Part shown: one piece after another, positions 41,519-50,742 of the stretch
Layout of the letters: each line of letters opens with the position of its first letter
Position numbering within the stretch: position 1 is the stretch's first letter
Source: Weissella koreensis KCTC 3621
Lineage (GTDB): Bacteria > Bacillota > Bacilli > Lactobacillales > Lactobacillaceae
Reading direction: 5' to 3'
Assembly: GCF_000277645.1 (NCBI RefSeq)
Contig: NZ_AKGG01000014.1
Span: forward strand, 62,001-126,000
Length of the DNA: 64,000 nucleotides
Notes under the pieces: generated by a model
Seen by the model: only the letters and a program-made list of their open reading frames with translations
Database searches by the model: none
What the model was told of the DNA's origin: nothing
Translations under genes and position numbers: made by a program

Positions 41519-41977
41519 TTATTCAATCCATGTTATCAATTTATTAATCAAACTATCTGATGCTGCTTTAGATTTGCATAATACATGAATGGTATCATGT
41601 CCTGCAATCGTTGAAACAACTTCATCAATTTGATTTGCATCGATCAAGGCTGCTAAGCGATTTCCACTCCCGGGCGTTGTTTTGACCGAAATAATAAATT
41701 CAACTTGTGTAGCTCCGGTTGCCATCGTCTTAACTCCCTCGATAACTAAGTTAGGCGTTGTCTCTACATTTTCTAGTAAGACTTGATATCTATTTTGTCC
41801 GTGCTTATCAGCTCGCCGTACGACCCTCAACTCTTTAATATCCCGAGAAATCGTGGCCTGAGTTACCTCATAGCCCATTCGTTCCAAAGCTTTCATTAAA
41901 TCTTCTTGTGAATCGATCACTTGATGGTTCAAAATATCTAAAATCAATGCTTGCCGTGCTTTCTTCTTTAAGGCCAT
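41519..41977 (-). CDS. argR: Arginine repressor ArgR
   Basis: 152 aa. N-terminal winged helix ('RQALILDILNHQVIDSQEDLMKALERMGYEVTQATISRDIKEL') and C-terminal hexamerisation and arginine-binding domain ('GSGNRLAALIDANQIDEVVSTIAGHDTIHVLCKS'). Controls arginine metabolism genes. Unusual neighbour is the PBP gene; argR genes in Lactobacillales are often scattered. Confidence 0.95.
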   Translation of the reverse strand: MALKKKARQALILDILNHQVIDSQEDLMKALERMGYEVTQATISRDIKELRVVRRADKHGQNRYQVLLENVETTPNLVIEGVKTMATGATQVEFIISVKTTPGSGNRLAALIDANQIDEVVSTIAGHDTIHVLCKSKAASDSLINKLITWIE

Positions 41978-42104
41978 GAGAATCTCCTCTACACTTTAAT
42001 TCAGCTACGCTTAACATTATATCGCTTTATCATATTTCCACGAAATTATTTTTTCTAAATATATCATATCATTCATATATTGAAGCACAAAAATATTGGT
42101 GATT

Positions 42105-42172
42105 AAAAAATGGTATGAAAGATACCTTAAAATGGCCTTTAACCATCTAAGTAATTCTCATACCATTTTACA
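42105..42172 (-). terminator. Terminator of the BceAB-like operon
   Basis: AAAATGGTATGA ... TCATACCATTTT followed by TTAATC on the minus strand, with a smaller AATGG...CCATT hairpin inside the loop. The stem lies just behind the permease stop. Confidence 0.7.
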
Positions 42173-42177
42173 CTTAT

Positions 42178-43995
42178 TTACTTCGTTAAATCACCCTTTA
42201 ATACTAATTTTTGGTACATAACTACTGTAATTAAGTAATATATCATATAAAAAAGTCCCATAATGACAATCGGAATCCAAATTTGATGATACGGACGAGT
42301 CATCATCATCTTAAACATTTGTAATCCAAATAAAACATGAATTAACCCTACACCAGCTGGAATCGCAAACAGCCAACCTAATTCTTGCGCGATCGATTTT
42401 TTAATAACCTTTTTTTGCGTTCCAATTTTAAGAAGCATTTGATAACGACGTCGATCATCTTGCGCCCCAGATAGAATCTTAAACATCAAGGTACTTGCCA
42501 TCATGGCTAAGAATGCACTCCCTAAGAAGAAGCCCATAAATTCTAACCCTTTAGCCATCTCGCCTATTTCTTGTTCCCCTTTATAGCGACTTAGATATTG
42601 TTCACCATTTAAGTTATTATGTTTAATTTCCAGCTGGTCTAACTTATCCCATATCTTCGAATATTGATGAAAATCATTTGTTTTAACAACTGTAGTAACT
42701 TGAACTGGTTCCTTAATTGTGTTGAATTCATTTTTAGTCAAAGTTTCAACCGATTTCAACTTAGATAAATCAGGATTCATAAAATATGGATACAAATCGT
42801 TTAAAACCATTTGCCATGTGTTTGATAATTTTTTGACTTTTAAATCTGTCTTTTCAGGTACAAAATTTTTACCATCCATTCTAATTTTTGGCACATGTAA
42901 AGCTAAATCATCATCTAAATAATATACTTTTTCGCCCATAACTTTATATTGATAATTAGTCATTTCAGACTGCATATCACTATTTTTTATCAAATTTTGC
43001 TCCTCTTTACTTGCGTTATGTAAAACAGCATCATAATAATAATTACGATCATTTACAATTGCCAAATTACTCTTAAAACCCAATCCAACTGTTAGACTTC
43101 CCAACGCCATCGCTAGTAAAATCGTTACTACCGCTAACATTCTCGCATATTGACCCATCCGAAAGTCAATTTGACTTAATGTAAATGTCTTTAATTGTTT
43201 TGAAATAGTTTGTGGTCGTGCTTTGATCCAATTAATAATTTGCGTAACCACAACAAGATAAACAAAATAAGTTCCAGCTGGAATTGTAATCAAACCTGTA
43301 ATAATTACATTTAATTGCATTTTGCCATTACCAACTTGGTATAACGCATAATATCCAATTGCCAACAATCCTATTGATAAGATAAATAAAGTGAATCTTT
43401 GAGGAGCTTTAATTCTAACCCGCTTAACCCGCTTTTCACCTTTTAATAAGTCAATAACTTTTGTTTTTCCCAAAATTAATCCATTAAAAATTGCTCCTAA
43501 GATAAATAAAATAATAAAGAAAATTACTGTAAAACTAAAAGCTTGTCCACTCCATATTTGAAAATGTGGAGCCTTGAAATCTAAAATTTGAATCAATAGA
43601 TGGCTAACCAATCCAGTTAATCCAATTCCAAATCCAATTCCAGTCAACAGTGATAATAATCCAACTGAGAATGTTTCACCAAACATAATTTGAATGACTT
43701 TGCTTTTTTTAGCACCAAGCATAATATACATTCCAAATTCGCGTTGGCGCATCGTTAATAAGAACGAATTAGCATACATTAAATAAAAAATTGTAATCAT
43801 CCCTAATAAAACGGATCCTAATTGAAAAATAGTTGGCAAAACACTAAGCGAAGAGCTGGAATGAATAAATGATTTATTAGTCGCAACCGCTTCAAACATA
43901 TAAAATATTGCCACCGTCAAAACTAATCCTGAGAATAAAACAATATAATCACGAGCTCTTTTTTGAATCCCTGATAAAGATAATTTTAGTAACAT
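42178..43995 (-). CDS. BceB-like ABC transporter permease (FtsX domain)
   Basis: 605 aa, about ten TM helices with a large extracytoplasmic domain (residues ~310-490) between helices 7 and 8, the BceB/VraG architecture. The N-terminal part shows 'SFLLTMRQREFGMYIMLGAKKSKVIQIMFGETF' of FtsX-type permeases. Such systems remove or sense peptide antibiotics such as bacitracin and nisin. The ATPase is 23 bp upstream. No histidine kinase is next to it; instead a PadR-controlled promoter is likely. Confidence 0.9.
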   Translation of the reverse strand: MLLKLSLSGIQKRARDYIVLFSGLVLTVAIFYMFEAVATNKSFIHSSSSLSVLPTIFQLGSVLLGMITIFYLMYANSFLLTMRQREFGMYIMLGAKKSKVIQIMFGETFSVGLLSLLTGIGFGIGLTGLVSHLLIQILDFKAPHFQIWSGQAFSFTVIFFIILFILGAIFNGLILGKTKVIDLLKGEKRVKRVRIKAPQRFTLFILSIGLLAIGYYALYQVGNGKMQLNVIITGLITIPAGTYFVYLVVVTQIINWIKARPQTISKQLKTFTLSQIDFRMGQYARMLAVVTILLAMALGSLTVGLGFKSNLAIVNDRNYYYDAVLHNASKEEQNLIKNSDMQSEMTNYQYKVMGEKVYYLDDDLALHVPKIRMDGKNFVPEKTDLKVKKLSNTWQMVLNDLYPYFMNPDLSKLKSVETLTKNEFNTIKEPVQVTTVVKTNDFHQYSKIWDKLDQLEIKHNNLNGEQYLSRYKGEQEIGEMAKGLEFMGFFLGSAFLAMMASTLMFKILSGAQDDRRRYQMLLKIGTQKKVIKKSIAQELGWLFAIPAGVGLIHVLFGLQMFKMMMTRPYHQIWIPIVIMGLFYMIYYLITVVMYQKLVLKGDLTK

Positions 43996-44018
43996 TTTTA
44001 CAAACTCCTAATTCAATC

Positions 44019-44768
44019 TTATTGTAATTGTGAGACAACCTTTAAAACATCTTGATAAAATGATTCATTTGATTCTTCTTGACCCTTAACTAATTCTTGA
44101 TAAACTTGACCGTCTTGAATAAATAGAACCCGATTGGCGTAGCTGGCACTCATAGCATCATGTGTCACCATCAAAATCGAAACATCCTGTTGCTGATTCA
44201 TTTCTTGCATCGTATCTAGAAGACTATGAGCATTTTTTGAATCTAAAGCCCCAGTAGGCTCATCACCCAAGATAATGGATGGATTATGAACTAAAGCCCG
44301 TGCAGCAGCAGTTCGTTGTTTTTGTCCTCCAGAAATTTCTTCTGGATAACTAGATAACAAATTTTCAATCCGTAATAACTTAGCAACGTGTTGAACCGCT
44401 ACCTTAATCTTACCAGCTGAGGTTCCTTGTAGAGATAACGGTAATGCAATATTTTCTGCCACTGTTAAATTCTCCAATAAATTAAACTCTTGAAAAATAA
44501 AACCAATTTTTTGTGAACGGAATTGAGCTAACTTATGACCTGATAAATTAGCGATAGATTCACCATCAATGACAATTTCACCAGATGTTGGCGTATCTAA
44601 GGTTGATATTGAATTCAACAGAGTTGACTTTCCTGATCCTGAAGCACCCATTATAGCGATGAATTCACCTTTCTCCATCGAGAAACTTAAATTTTTTAAA
44701 GCCTCATATGACTTTTCACCCTTTTTACCATAAATCTTGGAAACATTTTTAACATTTAAAATATTCAT
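44019..44768 (-). CDS. BceA-like ABC transporter ATP-binding protein
   Basis: 249 aa. Walker A GASGSGKST at 41-49, signature SGGQKQR at 146-152 and Walker B with 'GDEPTGALDS' (168-177). The EPTGALD form is usual for the MacB/BceA/LolD group. Energises the FtsX-type permease next to it. Expression is likely set by the promoter at 44833-44861, which shares repeats with the padR promoter. Confidence 0.95.
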   Translation of the reverse strand: MNILNVKNVSKIYGKKGEKSYEALKNLSFSMEKGEFIAIMGASGSGKSTLLNSISTLDTPTSGEIVIDGESIANLSGHKLAQFRSQKIGFIFQEFNLLENLTVAENIALPLSLQGTSAGKIKVAVQHVAKLLRIENLLSSYPEEISGGQKQRTAAARALVHNPSIILGDEPTGALDSKNAHSLLDTMQEMNQQQDVSILMVTHDAMSASYANRVLFIQDGQVYQELVKGQEESNESFYQDVLKVVSQLQ

Positions 44769-44803
44769 TTTTAGACTCCTCTAATATTGTTTTTTAAATA
44801 ACG

Positions 44804-44861
44804 CTATATGTCGTATAATATATCACCTCTATATACTATATACGGTATGATATTATGTCAA
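44804..44861 (-). promoter_or_regulatory. ABC transporter promoter with PadR-type operator elements
   Basis: TTGACA (44856-44861) and TAGTAT (44833-44838) with a 17-bp spacer. The -10 region is covered by CTATATACTATATAC (44829-44843, plus orientation) and the start by CTATATGTCGTATA (44804-44817). Both elements recur in the padR promoter at 51770-51798, pointing to common control. Confidence 0.7.
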
Positions 44862-44935
44862 CCCCTTATTATCTTTTAGTTTGGCGTTAATCTTTAATAT
44901 TAGACTTTAAAGGAGTAATTTATATTATCGCTATA

Positions 44936-44972
44936 CAAAAAAAGACTGGAATAATTTCATTCCAGTCTTTTT
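44936..44972. terminator. Second terminator behind rpsT (bidirectional)
   Basis: AAAAAGACTGGAATGAAATTATTCCAGTCTTTTT: a 12-bp stem with A- and T-runs on both sides. It backs up the terminator at 44984. Confidence 0.85.
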
Positions 44973-44983
44973 GATAAAATTTA

Positions 44984-45018
44984 GATAAAAAACACCAACT
45001 AGCAAAAGCTAGTTGGCA
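44984..45018 (-). terminator. First terminator behind rpsT
   Basis: CCAACTAGC-TTTT-GCTAGTTGG followed by TGTTTTTTATC on the minus strand, seven bases after the rpsT stop. Confidence 0.9.
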
Positions 45019-45025
45019 TTAATTA

Positions 45026-45277
45026 TTATTTAAGCAAAGCAGCCAAACGTGACTTATCACGAGCAGCCTTGTTCTTTGCAATCAAACCCTTTGAAACAGC
45101 ACGGTCAAGTGCTGATGAAGCATTTACATATAATTCTTGTAAATTGTCAGATCCAGCTTCAACAGCTTTACGGAACTTCTTCACTTCAGTACGGTATGCT
45201 GAACTTTGGGCGATATTACGCTCGCGTTGTACTTTGTTCAAACGAGCACGCTTAATTGAACCTTCAATAATTGGCAT
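45026..45277 (-). CDS. rpsT: 30S ribosomal protein S20
   Basis: 83 aa, all-helical, starting [20 protein letters not shown] and ending '[19 protein letters not shown]'. The usual S20 sequence is recognisable although it is somewhat divergent at the N-terminus. Stands alone between rpsO and a pair of terminators. Confidence 0.96.
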   Translation of the reverse strand: MPIIEGSIKRARLNKVQRERNIAQSSAYRTEVKKFRKAVEAGSDNLQELYVNASSALDRAVSKGLIAKNKAARDKSRLAALLK

Positions 45278-45327
45278 GTCTATTCTCCTTTGATGATTTA
45301 TGTCCTACTATATTTACGCGCTAAAAA

Positions 45328-45597
45328 TTAACGACGCAAACCAAGCTTAGCGATTAAGTCACGGTAACGAGATACGTCATTGTTACGTAAGTAACGTAAC
45401 AAATTACGACGGCGACCGATCTTCTTCATCAATCCACGTTGTGAATGGAAATCATGCTTGTGTTCAGACATATGCCCGTTCAATGAGTTGATGTCAGCAG
45501 TTAAAACTGCAACTTGTACTTCAACTGAACCAGTATCACCTTCGTGACGTGCGAACTCCTTCATGATTTCTGTCTTTTTTTCTGCAGAAATTGCCAT
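45328..45597 (-). CDS. rpsO: 30S ribosomal protein S15
   Basis: 89 aa. '[36 protein letters not shown]' and '[35 protein letters not shown]' are the S15 signatures. The '[15 protein letters not shown]' form is what I remember from Leuconostoc and Weissella. Preceded by a structured leader. Confidence 0.98.
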   Translation of the reverse strand: MAISAEKKTEIMKEFARHEGDTGSVEVQVAVLTADINSLNGHMSEHKHDFHSQRGLMKKIGRRRNLLRYLRNNDVSRYRDLIAKLGLRR

Positions 45598-45599
45598 TG

Positions 45600-45731
45600 G
45601 AATTTTCCACCTTTCATAAATAAAATGTCACCCTATTCTACGTAATCCGACGGTGATCCGGGAAAACGGAGAATAAGGTCGTGTGCTAAATTGCACTTAA
45701 TTATTGTATCTTATCGTGTCATAAATAGCAA
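45600..45731 (-). promoter_or_regulatory. rpsO promoter and candidate S15 autoregulatory leader
   Basis: TTGCTA (45726-45731) and TACAAT (45703-45708) with 17-bp spacing are a good promoter. The ~100-nt leader contains a stem TTATTCT...AGAATAG with an inner CCG/CGG-rich loop before AAAGGTGG. S15 leaders with such folds autoregulate in many bacteria; the class here is not determined. Confidence 0.6.
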
Positions 45732-45749
45732 ACTTTTCATTAGAAAGAA

Positions 45750-46772
45750 TTAATTATTACTATGTCCGACTTTTAACATAAATAGTTCAAATAACAATTC
45801 TGGATCTCGCTGTGTGGTCTTAATTTGTTGCTCCATATGAACTAATTGTAAATATGTTTTCGCCAGTTGTTGATATTGAAAATTTTGAACCGTTTTTCGA
45901 GCTAATTTAATTCGATAAGGATGGATCCCCAAAGCCTTAGCTGTACCTTGTTCACTCATAGTAGAAGCTTTAACTTGTAAAAGTAGTCGGAAGTGACTTG
46001 TCATCGCCCCTTGCAATCGCAATGGCTCTTCTCCATTTAAAATTAGTTGATGATATAACAAAACTGCCTGATTAACTTTAAAATTGATGATTAGATCAAT
46101 CAAATCAAAAACACTATCATTTAATGTTTTAGTTGCCGTTGCCTGAATCATTTTTTCACTAATTTCTTTTTCAGGTATCGCATACAAAGTTACTTTTTGT
46201 AGCTCTTGCATAATTTGCGATAAATTTAAATTAGTTATTTGAAATAACCGTTGTAACGCCCCTGCTGTAATCGTAAATCCTTGTCCCTTTAATCTAATAT
46301 CAACAATTTTTTTAACATCATTTTCAGACAAATTACCAAAAGATAAATGAACGCTTTGTTCTTGTAATAATTTAGTGATCTTTTTTCTGCGATCCAACTT
46401 TTCATACGGAGCCATCAAAACCAAAGTGGTTTGTGGCTCAGGATGTTGTAAATAATCTAATAATTCCTCAGGATTATGATCCAGCTTATTTTTAACTTGT
46501 TCTCCAGTTAAGATATACGTATTATCAATTATCACGACCCGACGTTCACCAAAAAACGGCATTGATCGGGCATCATCCAACGCATTTGACAAATTTTGTT
46601 CTCTAAGATCATAAGTTGCGAAATTCATTGATCGCTCGTCTTCAGGGATCATATTAACAAATATTTGATGTGCTTGATCCATTAAATACTGATCAGTACC
46701 TTGCACCAAATACACAGGTGCAATTTTACCTGCGGCAACATCATCTTCAATTGTTTTTAAATTAACTGCCAT
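45750..46772 (-). CDS. holA: DNA polymerase III delta subunit
   Basis: 340 aa. 'APVYLVQGTDQYLMDQAHQIFVNMIPEDERSMNFATYDL' is the N-terminal ATPase-like core of HolA, followed by 'ALDDARSMPFFGERRVVIIDN' and 'MAPYEKLDRRKKITKLL'. It opens the beta clamp. Overlaps comEC by 11 bases, the usual Lactobacillales order comEA-comEC-holA. Confidence 0.95.
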   Translation of the reverse strand: MAVNLKTIEDDVAAGKIAPVYLVQGTDQYLMDQAHQIFVNMIPEDERSMNFATYDLREQNLSNALDDARSMPFFGERRVVIIDNTYILTGEQVKNKLDHNPEELLDYLQHPEPQTTLVLMAPYEKLDRRKKITKLLQEQSVHLSFGNLSENDVKKIVDIRLKGQGFTITAGALQRLFQITNLNLSQIMQELQKVTLYAIPEKEISEKMIQATATKTLNDSVFDLIDLIINFKVNQAVLLYHQLILNGEEPLRLQGAMTSHFRLLLQVKASTMSEQGTAKALGIHPYRIKLARKTVQNFQYQQLAKTYLQLVHMEQQIKTTQRDPELLFELFMLKVGHSNN

Positions 46773-48981
46773 CTAACTGCGTCCTCCACCAAAACCATTT
46801 TCTAAACCATGTATATGATACCATACCATTTTTTTGCGTATTAAACACAATAGTTGGCTCCTGATCTAACTTTTTCATGGTTTCTTCATGCGGATGATGG
46901 TAACGATTATTAACACCAGCCGAAATCAACGCATATCTTGGTTTTAATTGACGAATCCAATTTGAATGTGTACTTGTATTGGAACCATGATGTCCCAATT
47001 TTAATATCCCATTTAAAGGCAGTTGGTATCGTTCTAATATTTTTAACTCACCCATTTGATCTAAATCACCTGTTAAAATCAGCCCTAGGCTTCCACACTG
47101 TTTAAACAACGCTATAGAATCCTCGTTTTTACCGCTACCAGATTTCATAGGATGTAAAACATAAAAAGAATTTAGCAATGTTGCAGGCGCTTTGATCGTT
47201 TCAACTGATATATTTGAAGGTGCCACAAATTTTTTAAACGCTTTCGTTTTTTCCATTCCCTGTGGAATAATAATGCGTCTAATTTTAATATCACGTGCTA
47301 ATTCTAATAAATTACCAATATGATCATAATCTTGATGTGTCAAAACTACTTGATCAACTTGAGTAATTCCATGAGCCCACAAATTAACTGCTAATTCCTT
47401 AGCCTGATAATTTTGCTTTGAATTTTTCCAATTAAACTTACCTCCCACGTCTACTAATGTAGTAGATTTTAAAAATGGTTCTATAATTAAAGTCGCATCC
47501 CCCTGACCAACATCAAAAAATATTACTCGGCCACATGGGTTGACGAAAACATAGCCCCAACTAATAAAATAGATTACCAATAAAATTAGAATCCATTTCA
47601 CTTTATATTCTACTAAAGCGATTATTGTGATCGTTAAAATAATTATCAACCAAATATCATGAATAGCTGGAAAATTTAACATACCTGGTAAGGTATCTCC
47701 TAATTTGATCCCTATTTTAAAAATATAAATGATATAGTCACAAAAATTAGCTAACTCCATCTGCTGAAAGCAAAAAGCACCAACCCCGATTAAAATTAAT
47801 GGAATAATAACCCATGTAAATAAAGGCACAGCTAATATATTTACTAATAACGCAACGGGGTGCCATTGATGTGTATAAGTTATAATTATTGGAATAATAA
47901 GTACTCCCAAACAAATGCTTTGTTTCCATGCTGGTTTATCCTGGAAAATAATTAACCCCAAAGCTAATAAATAAGACAATTGTCCCCCCATCGTCTGTAA
48001 TATTCCAGGTTCAAACAATAAGCCCAAAATAGCTGTGATGCCCCAAGCATCAATTGGAGCTAACTTAATTAGATGTACCTCTGACCACAAATGCAAACTA
48101 GCTAATAAGATAGGCCGAATTAAAGAAAGTACACCTCCCGCAAATATCCATACGAAAATAAGACCAAATTGTAGCCCCAGTAAATTAAATTCAAGTGGAA
48201 CTCTTAAATTACGCCCAACCTTTCGCCATAACTGGTAAAAAAGCATCACTTGAAAACCCGAAATACTAAATAAATGAACTAACCCCAATTTCTGAATCCC
48301 AGGGTTATCATCAAAAAAGTTTTTCCGAGTATATCCTAACAATAATGTTTCGCTGTAATCTCTAAGCGATGATGGTAGTTTTTCAAACCAGCATACTAAA
48401 TATAAATGTAATTTTTCGATTTGATTAACCAGCCATGATATCCCTGTTAATTTTGTTCTTTGAATCAGTTTTATTTTTGTAAAATTAAAAACATAATTAA
48501 TATTTCTCTGTTTTAAGTACTGTGCATAATCAAAACCAAATTGATTTCTTTTAGTTTGTGCCTTAAGCAATTTTCCAGAACCTGTTATTGAAATTTTATC
48601 CTGATTTTGTGGGGTTAACTTCGAATAATCCAAATCTTTTTGTTGCCAAGCAACGATAATGCTTCGACCATTTAATTCACCGAAACCACGCCAACCATAT
48701 TCCGTCTGTTGAATTTTATTTGGATGAATTTGAATTGTTACTTGTTTTTTATTCAATTCAATTCTATTTTCCAATTTATGCCTTTGCCATCCACCAATAA
48801 AACATATTATGATACAGATCAAAATTGCTAAAAGCCAATCAAAACAATTTCGATGTTGCCGAATTAAAATAAAAATACACCAAATTTCAGGAATTAATAA
48901 TGACCAATGCTGCCAAAAAAACATTCCATGCAAACAAATAATAATTAAGCTCAAATTAAACCAATACCCGGTCTGCTTCAA
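46762..48981 (-). CDS. comEC: DNA internalisation channel ComEC
   Basis: 739 aa, with N-terminal DUF4131, a central competence domain of about ten TM helices (residues ~200-510) containing 'HLFSISGFQVMLFYQLW', and a C-terminal metallo-beta-lactamase domain ('FFDVGQGDATLI', 'LTHQDYDHIGNLLELA', 'LILTGDLDQMGE', 'LKLGHHGSNTSTH'). Start is TTG 48981, overlapping the natural comEA stop (TTGA), so translation would normally be coupled. The coding frame looks intact, unlike comEA. Confidence 0.93.
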   Translation of the reverse strand: MKQTGYWFNLSLIIICLHGMFFWQHWSLLIPEIWCIFILIRQHRNCFDWLLAILICIIICFIGGWQRHKLENRIELNKKQVTIQIHPNKIQQTEYGWRGFGELNGRSIIVAWQQKDLDYSKLTPQNQDKISITGSGKLLKAQTKRNQFGFDYAQYLKQRNINYVFNFTKIKLIQRTKLTGISWLVNQIEKLHLYLVCWFEKLPSSLRDYSETLLLGYTRKNFFDDNPGIQKLGLVHLFSISGFQVMLFYQLWRKVGRNLRVPLEFNLLGLQFGLIFVWIFAGGVLSLIRPILLASLHLWSEVHLIKLAPIDAWGITAILGLLFEPGILQTMGGQLSYLLALGLIIFQDKPAWKQSICLGVLIIPIIITYTHQWHPVALLVNILAVPLFTWVIIPLILIGVGAFCFQQMELANFCDYIIYIFKIGIKLGDTLPGMLNFPAIHDIWLIIILTITIIALVEYKVKWILILLVIYFISWGYVFVNPCGRVIFFDVGQGDATLIIEPFLKSTTLVDVGGKFNWKNSKQNYQAKELAVNLWAHGITQVDQVVLTHQDYDHIGNLLELARDIKIRRIIIPQGMEKTKAFKKFVAPSNISVETIKAPATLLNSFYVLHPMKSGSGKNEDSIALFKQCGSLGLILTGDLDQMGELKILERYQLPLNGILKLGHHGSNTSTHSNWIRQLKPRYALISAGVNNRYHHPHEETMKKLDQEPTIVFNTQKNGMVSYTWFRKWFWWRTQLDGS

Positions 48982-49064
48982 ATGTAAAGTCGTTCTGATA
49001 ATTTCATGTATGTTTTTTCACCAATTCCTGAAATTTCTTGCAGTTCCTTTAAATTTTTAAATCC
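48978..49064 (-). pseudogene. comEA: C-terminal part of comEA behind an in-frame stop
   Basis: In the same frame as comEA, after TAA at 49065-49067, codons continue GFKNLKELQEISGIGEKTYM and end LSERLYI at TGA 48978-48980, which overlaps the comEC start. 'ISGIGEKT' is the second helix-hairpin-helix of ComEA. This is a nonsense split, not a frameshift. Confidence 0.8.
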
Positions 49065-49622
49065 TTATTTTTTATCCCGATAGGCTATAATTTCAGCTGC
49101 GCGTTTTGGACCTATGCCCGGTATTTGTTCTAGGTCGGATATACCTGCATGATTCAAATCAATTTTATCCGGTGTTGATTCATTATTATCATTTACCTTC
49201 ATCTGATCCATTCCCGGTAAAGGATATTCTGATGGTATAGCTTCTTGACCTTCAGGGACATAAATAACTTGACCATCTTGCACTTTTGCAGCTAGATTAA
49301 TGCGCCTCTGATCAACCTTTCCATTACATCCCCCTGCACGATCTAAAACTGTTTGAACCAGTGGAGGCTGTTTAAAATAATAAACCCCCGGATGATATAC
49401 TGCACCTTTAACATCAACAACCCATTGTTTTTCATGATGCGCCCCATTTGAAGGGTTCATCGTTTTTAATTTTACTGAACTATTATCCTCTTTTATCTGA
49501 AACGGAGCATTTTTAGAAATATCACGCTGATCATAGAAATAAAGCATTCCTAAAAGGGATATAAGAATAATTACACCAAGTCCAAAATACATTCGATAGC
49601 GTTGTATGAAATATCTAATCAT
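49065..49622 (-). CDS. comEA: ComEA DNA receptor, truncated by an internal stop
   Basis: 185 aa remain. N-terminal TM anchor (residues ~12-29), a SLBB domain ('KQWVVDVKGAVYHPGVYYFKQPPLV', 'NLAAKVQDGQVIYVPEGQ'), a linker and the first helix-hairpin-helix 'IDLNHAGISDLEQIPGIGPKRAAEIIAYR', then DKK and TAA. The second hairpin is separated by the stop. ComEA binds DNA through both hairpins, so competence is probably impaired unless the stop is read through or is a sequence error. Confidence 0.88.
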   Translation of the reverse strand: MIRYFIQRYRMYFGLGVIILISLLGMLYFYDQRDISKNAPFQIKEDNSSVKLKTMNPSNGAHHEKQWVVDVKGAVYHPGVYYFKQPPLVQTVLDRAGGCNGKVDQRRINLAAKVQDGQVIYVPEGQEAIPSEYPLPGMDQMKVNDNNESTPDKIDLNHAGISDLEQIPGIGPKRAAEIIAYRDKK

Positions 49623-49790
49623 AAACTCTCAGCCCCCTATATCCAAAAAGAATCCAACATTTTAAAAATGTGTCATTTACGCTTAAATTTAAAATAAATT
49701 ATTTAACCCTATAAGACTAACCTTATCCAAATAAAAAGAATTAATATAATTATTTACGTTGATATCACTATCTTTAAATTTTTATCACAC

Positions 49791-49826
49791 AAAAAAAGGC
49801 TGGGTAAAATCATCCCAGCCTTTTTG
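49791..49826. terminator. Bidirectional terminator between DUF4097 operon and comEA
   Basis: AAAAAGGCTGGG ATGATTTTA CCCAGCCTTTTTTT on the minus strand; perfect 12-bp stem with tracts on both sides. It ends the padR operon. Confidence 0.9.
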
Positions 49827-49849
49827 AATAATTGAAAAGTTCAATCATA

Positions 49850-50740
49850 TTAATAATTATCCGAATATTCTCGAACTTCATCCTTAGCCACGCGAATTGA
49901 TCCGTAAACATTATGAACCGTTAATTTATTATTTTCATCATTACCAATTGTGCTCTTCTCAAGAACATCATCTCCATGATGTTCTTTTTGAGTAATAGCA
50001 TTATCGTAATCAATGGTTAAATCCCCATTTTCGACTTCCAATTGAGTTTGTAAATTATCATTTAACTTAGAAAGGACGATTGATGAATCGCGAACCCAAA
50101 TTTTATTTTCTCCCGTAAATTTCGTATTAACGGTCCGAAGCGCTCCTTCATCATTGCGCAAATCAATATTATTAAATTCGCCATCTATTAACCGGATTCC
50201 ACCATCACTATTCGTCACTGTGCTTTGATTAAAGTTAACGTTGTTCAAAATAATTCCAGCATTTTCATTTTGAATTTGAACTTTTTCATCAACCTTTAAG
50301 TGATTGATTGTTAAAGCGCCATCACTCATCATAACCTTTAATTCACTTAATGGATAATCTTTTGGCACAGTTAAAGTAATATAAGAATTTTCGTGGTTAA
50401 ATCCTATCCCCGCAAACTCAAAACGGCTTGAAATAATTGACATTTTATCATTATTTTGATCAACCGTTAATTTTTGTTGATCAGGTAATTTTGTCTCTAA
50501 TTTAAATTTATTCCCACGTTTAATTTCAACATCTGCGCCTTGAACTTGTAAATTAAGCTTTTTAAAATCATTAATTTGATAATCACTTCTTTTTTGATAT
50601 TTTACAATTTTAAAACCATGATTATAGTTCACATTATCTAACTTTTGATGATTACCATACCAACCGATAAATCCTATGATAACTCCAATAACCGTAGCAA
50701 TAAGACCAACAATAAGGACTGTTCGTAATTTTTTATGCAT
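49850..50740 (-). CDS. DUF4097 (LiaG/YvlB-like) beta-helix envelope protein
   Basis: 296 aa. One N-terminal TM helix (residues ~8-28) and a long region of short alternating beta-strands with Asn/Asp turns ('VQIQNENAGIILNNVNFNQSTVTNSDGGIRLIDGEFNNIDLRNDEG'), typical of the DUF4097 adhesin-like family linked to cell-envelope stress operons. Last gene of the padR-DUF1700-DUF4097 unit; two bases after the DUF1700 stop. Confidence 0.88.
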   Translation of the reverse strand: MHKKLRTVLIVGLIATVIGVIIGFIGWYGNHQKLDNVNYNHGFKIVKYQKRSDYQINDFKKLNLQVQGADVEIKRGNKFKLETKLPDQQKLTVDQNNDKMSIISSRFEFAGIGFNHENSYITLTVPKDYPLSELKVMMSDGALTINHLKVDEKVQIQNENAGIILNNVNFNQSTVTNSDGGIRLIDGEFNNIDLRNDEGALRTVNTKFTGENKIWVRDSSIVLSKLNDNLQTQLEVENGDLTIDYDNAITQKEHHGDDVLEKSTIGNDENNKLTVHNVYGSIRVAKDEVREYSDNY

Positions 50741-50742
50741 TT

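Noticed and set aside
49623..49790. Competence (ComX-type) promoter box before comEA
   Set aside because: I looked for a TACGAATA-like element and found none.
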